Assembly: GCA_020352495.1 (NCBI GenBank)
Contig: CP070677.1
Location: 2,739,407-2,794,314, forward strand
Source: Candidatus Latescibacterota bacterium
Lineage (GTDB): Bacteria; Krumholzibacteriota; Krumholzibacteriia; WVZY01
Length of the DNA stretch: 54,908 nucleotides
Reading direction: 5' to 3'
This document shows, in pieces, positions 52,662 through 54,908 of the stretch (position 1 is the stretch's first letter; each line of letters opens with the position of its first letter). A model generated the notes under the pieces. That model saw nothing but the letters and a program-made list of their open reading frames with translations, ran no database searches and was not told the origin of the DNA. The position numbers and the translations under genes are program-made.

Positions 52662-53348
52662 ATGATCTCCGAAAATCTCGTGCAAGATATGAAAGTCGCG
52701 ATGAAATCGGGCGACAAAGTAAAACTCGGCGTCATCCGGATGCTTTTATCGGAGCTCAAGAATGCGCAGATCGCGGCGGGTCACGAGCTCTCGGAGCAGG
52801 AAGAGCAAAAAGTGATTTCCTCCTACGCCAAGAAACGAAAGGAAACGGTGGAAACATACAAGGAGGCGGGTCGAAGCGACTTGGCGGAGAAGGAAGAGTA
52901 CGAGTACGACCTCACGATCTCCTACTTGCCTCCCCAGATGGATGAAGATGAACTGGTCAATATCATTGCCGATTCCATGAATGCTCTGTTCGATGGTTCA
53001 GCCATCAGCGCGTCGCCAGGCAGCGGAACCGAAGCGCTGCAAAATGACGTTCGCAGTGCCGTCGCTTCATGGTTTGATTCCAAAGATTCTCAATTCAGCA
53101 CCGACTTCGGCATCGGTTTTGATTTTGAAGACAACGATGGAAAGGTATTCAAATTCTCCCAGGCCGACCGAGGCCGATTTGAGGATGCGCTGACATCCCC
53201 GCAGAGCGCAGCCGCGGTGCACCAAGCGCTTTTCGGAATCGAATCCGGCGGACTGTTCAACCAGATTCATTCCGCCCTGACGGCCGCCGGCACCGGCAGG
53301 GAACTTCAAACGAGTCTGAACGGCCTTTTTCTGGATGTAACCATTTAG
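52662..53348 (+). CDS. GatB/YqeY-domain N-terminus joined in frame to an unrelated C-terminus (228 aa)
   Basis: Residues 1 to about 106 are a typical YqeY protein (DMKVAMKSGDKVKLGVIRMLLSELKNAQI, SYAKKRKETVETYKEAGR, SYLPPQMDEDELVNII), with AAAGGAG 7 bp before ATG 52662. YqeY should continue with about 40 more residues containing a DMGKVM-type motif. Instead, from about residue 107 (near 52,980) comes ALFDGSAISASPGSG and ~120 residues (FSTDFGIGFDFEDNDGKVFKF, TSPQSAAAVHQALFG) that have no place in YqeY and faintly recall the C-terminus of FliD-like flagellar cap proteins. A real fusion is possible, but a contig chimera or recombination breakpoint is more likely, since everything downstream also looks foreign. 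Confidence 0.7.
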   Translation: MISENLVQDMKVAMKSGDKVKLGVIRMLLSELKNAQIAAGHELSEQEEQKVISSYAKKRKETVETYKEAGRSDLAEKEEYEYDLTISYLPPQMDEDELVNIIADSMNALFDGSAISASPGSGTEALQNDVRSAVASWFDSKDSQFSTDFGIGFDFEDNDGKVFKFSQADRGRFEDALTSPQSAAAVHQALFGIESGGLFNQIHSALTAAGTGRELQTSLNGLFLDVTI

Positions 53349-53357
53349 TATTCATCG

Positions 53358-53500
53358 GTTCAGGGTTCGGGGTTCAAAGGTTCAGAGGTTCCGACCAATA
53401 AATGCTGGCTCCGACAAAGCCAGGCATGTTTTTGGCTGGCCACCGGGGTGCATTATGTTCGAAACTGAACCTCTGAACGCTGAACCTTGAACCCTGGAAC
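53358..53500. repeat. Imperfect ~35-bp inverted repeat rich in GGTTCA units
   Basis: The left arm 53358-53392 consists of GTTCAGGGTTCGGGGTTCAA-type units; the right arm 53461-53500 is its imperfect reverse complement. The right arm ends directly at the stop codon of the EamA gene. Between them is CTGGCT-N7-AGCCAG. Arrays of this type are familiar from Desulfobacterota genomes (recalled, unverified). No gene lies in 53349-53500. Confidence 0.6.
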
Positions 53501-54370
53501 TTAGCTTCCCCATATAGTAATCAACACCGCGCCGGCGACCATCAGCAGGGTGCCGAGCGTCCGCACGGCAATGTTTTTCTCCTTAAAAATGACGCCGCCG
53601 TAGATGAGCCCCAGAACCACGCTGAAACGCTTAACCGCTATCATATAAGCCGCTTTGGTCAGGGAAATGGCAAAGGCGTGTAACAGAACATGGGCAAAGA
53701 ATAGAAGCCCGACAATGATTCCTTTCTGTTTTTGGGCCCGGAAGGTCCGCAGTGTAATCTTACCGAAGATCCGAAATCCCGCCACCAGTAAGATATTCAG
53801 GATCGCAAAAAACGTTATTGAAAAAAACAATGGCGATGAATGCATGATGGCCTGTTTGCCGAAGACGGCGCCCAAGCTGTAGGCGAAGGCCACGATGAGC
53901 ATCAGCCAGGAACCGGTTTCGCGGAAAACCGCTTTCAAGGGCGCGAGCAAAGCGTTTTTTGCAGGCTCCAAGTTTAATATGTAACCGCCCGTGCAGATGA
54001 TGACAATCCCGACAATTCCCCAGGCATTGGGCATTTCATCTAAAACAATGAAGCCGGTCAGAATCATAAATACCGGTGTGAAAGACAGATAGGGCAACGT
54101 TAAAGACAGCGGCGAGACCTGAATGGCGCGCATATGCAAAGAAAAACCGATGGCGTTAATCGGCAGGCAGAATAAAAAAGCCCGCAGAAACACCGCATCC
54201 AGGGGAGGCACCGGAACAAAGGGCAGTGTCAAAATCAGCAAGGGAAGACTGTAAATTAACGGATAGGCCAGCATCTGGTATATACTCAGGCCGGAGAAAA
54301 ATTTTTTCACCCAGGCATCGTGGGAAGCGACCGCCAGGGCCGTCAAAAAAGACAAAACAAACCACAACAT
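53501..54370 (-). CDS. EamA/DMT-family transporter (289 aa)
   Basis: Ten hydrophobic helices in two EamA halves: helices 1-5 (MLWFVLSFLTALAVASHDAWVKK, MLAYPLIYSLPLLILTLPF, MILTGFIVLDEMPNAWGIVGIVIICTGGYIL) and helices 6-10 (MLIVAFAYSLGAVFGKQAIM, GLLFFAHVLLHAFAISL, AVRTLGTLLMVAGAVLITIW). The F-x-x-E-x-P/N pattern closing each half (VLDEMPNAW, IFKEKNIA) is typical. Substrate of drug/metabolite transporters cannot be told. ATG 54370 has AAGGA about 11 bp upstream. Codon usage appears less GC-rich than in the chaperone genes to the left. Confidence 0.9.
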   Translation of the reverse strand: MLWFVLSFLTALAVASHDAWVKKFFSGLSIYQMLAYPLIYSLPLLILTLPFVPVPPLDAVFLRAFLFCLPINAIGFSLHMRAIQVSPLSLTLPYLSFTPVFMILTGFIVLDEMPNAWGIVGIVIICTGGYILNLEPAKNALLAPLKAVFRETGSWLMLIVAFAYSLGAVFGKQAIMHSSPLFFSITFFAILNILLVAGFRIFGKITLRTFRAQKQKGIIVGLLFFAHVLLHAFAISLTKAAYMIAVKRFSVVLGLIYGGVIFKEKNIAVRTLGTLLMVAGAVLITIWGS

Positions 54371-54534
54371 CTTTTATGGGTTCCTTATTATATGATGCAA
54401 ATTTGGCACTAACCGTCTGGCACCTTAAACTTCTCACCCCGATCTTTCAAGAGTAGATCTTGCCGAGTCAACACCGGGGTGCTATAAATAAAATTAGAAG
54501 CTATCTAAAAAATAGTAGATCACGCCAATTACTG

Positions 54535-54590
54535 GTGGCTGGAAGCCACTCCCACATCTCAATGTCAATAGTGGGAGCGGCATCTTGCCG
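54535..54590. repeat. REP-like element of three adjacent hairpins
   Basis: GTGGCT-GGA-AGCCAC (54535-54549), CTCCCAC-N15-GTGGGAG (54549-54577) and CGGCA-TCT-TGCCG (54578-54590) follow without gaps. Such short structured elements are usually dispersed in one genome. Nothing comparable is seen left of base 52,980. The remainder of 54371-54606 holds no gene. Confidence 0.55.
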
Positions 54591-54606
54591 CGATATAGGG
54601 GGGTCC

Positions 54607-54908
54607 ATGAAACGCAGCAAAATATTTAAACTCTTAAAATCGGATCGCCCTGTGGATCAGGTGCTGGTAAAAGGGTGGGTGCGCACCCGGCGCGATTCCA
54701 AAGGGTTTTCCTTCATCGAAGTCAACGACGGCTCCAGCCTGAAAAACATCCAGGTGGTGGCCGATGAAAAACTGCCCAACTATGAAGACGTAAAAAAGCT
54801 GACCACCGGCTCGGCCCTGGCTGTTTGCGGACAGCTGGTCGAATCCAAAGGGGGCGGTCAGAAATGGGAAATCCTGGCAGACAGCCTGGAGATCATTCAC
54901 CTGGCACC
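54607..54908 (+). CDS. asnS: Asparaginyl-tRNA synthetase, N-terminal part (cut by window end)
   Basis: The 100 visible residues form the OB-fold anticodon-binding domain of class IIb synthetases: VLVKGWVRTRRDSKGFSFIE, VNDGSSLKNIQVV, KKLTTGSALAVCGQLVES and EILADSLEII. The WVRTRRDSKGFSFIEVNDGS pattern favours AsnRS over AspRS and LysRS. The start is ATG 54607 with GGGGGG 3-4 bp upstream. The gene runs off the right edge. Confidence 0.9.
   Translation, partial: MKRSKIFKLLKSDRPVDQVLVKGWVRTRRDSKGFSFIEVNDGSSLKNIQVVADEKLPNYEDVKKLTTGSALAVCGQLVESKGGGQKWEILADSLEIIHLA

Overview
The window is about 55 kb of gene-dense bacterial DNA of fairly high GC. Four large secreted proteins (2062-4791, 5158-8280, 15255-17102, 26429-30304) end in the same C-terminal domain: a YPNPFNP-type start, a WDG motif near the middle, then SGVYFYRL or a close variant and a final K/R-rich strand. 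This is the type IX-like sorting / FlgD-like Ig tail of FCB-superphylum bacteria and relatives (Eisenbacteria, Krumholzibacteriota, Latescibacterota and similar). A secreted tricorn-type protease, Asp-box and HYR-like repeat proteins and DUF4097 and DUF5683 proteins agree with such an uncultured Gram-negative lineage. The phylum is an inference; no rRNA gene is present.

Layout. 1-2061: flank, then a compact two-gene DUF1670 cassette bounded by oppositely oriented copies of a 12-bp near-palindrome. 2062-17102: secreted M1-type peptidase, a large secreted protein, tricorn protease, DUF4097 protein, GT39 membrane glycosyltransferase and an Asp-box protein. 17103-26151: GT4 glycosyltransferase, GNAT, carbon-nitrogen hydrolase, C69 peptidase, DUF4097-like lipoprotein, PIG-L deacetylase, DUF2891 protein and CBS protein. 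26429-38388: giant HYR-like repeat protein, an unknown protein, a Big_5 lipoprotein with a probable frameshift, a SpoIIE/RsbU phosphatase and a VanZ-LamG fusion. 38463-42074: glmM-glmS-ridA. 42148-42245: tRNA-Sec (anticodon TCA), so the organism probably makes selenoproteins. 42275-52552: DUF5683 gene, lepA, a structured intergenic RNA with its own promoter, lepB-hemW, hrcA-grpE-dnaK-dnaJ-rsmE. 52662-54908: yqeY starts normally but changes near base 52,980 into unrelated sequence, followed by repeats, an EamA transporter and the start of asnS. This last segment looks like a different genome, so the contig may be chimeric there.

How genes work together. glmM and glmS act in sequence toward UDP-GlcNAc. 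hrcA-grpE-dnaK-dnaJ is the heat-shock chaperone set with its repressor. lepA and lepB serve translation and export, the latter matching the many exported proteins. Carbon-nitrogen hydrolase and C69 peptidase are 18 bp apart and probably co-transcribed. CRP/FNR-type palindromes of the form TTGAC-N4-GTCAA lie upstream of both DUF4097-type genes and the PIG-L gene.

The best candidates for something undescribed are the DUF1670 cassette with its palindromic ends (195-2061), the structured RNA between lepA and lepB (44778-44870) and the triple-hairpin element at 33807-33906. All readings are by eye without database searches.
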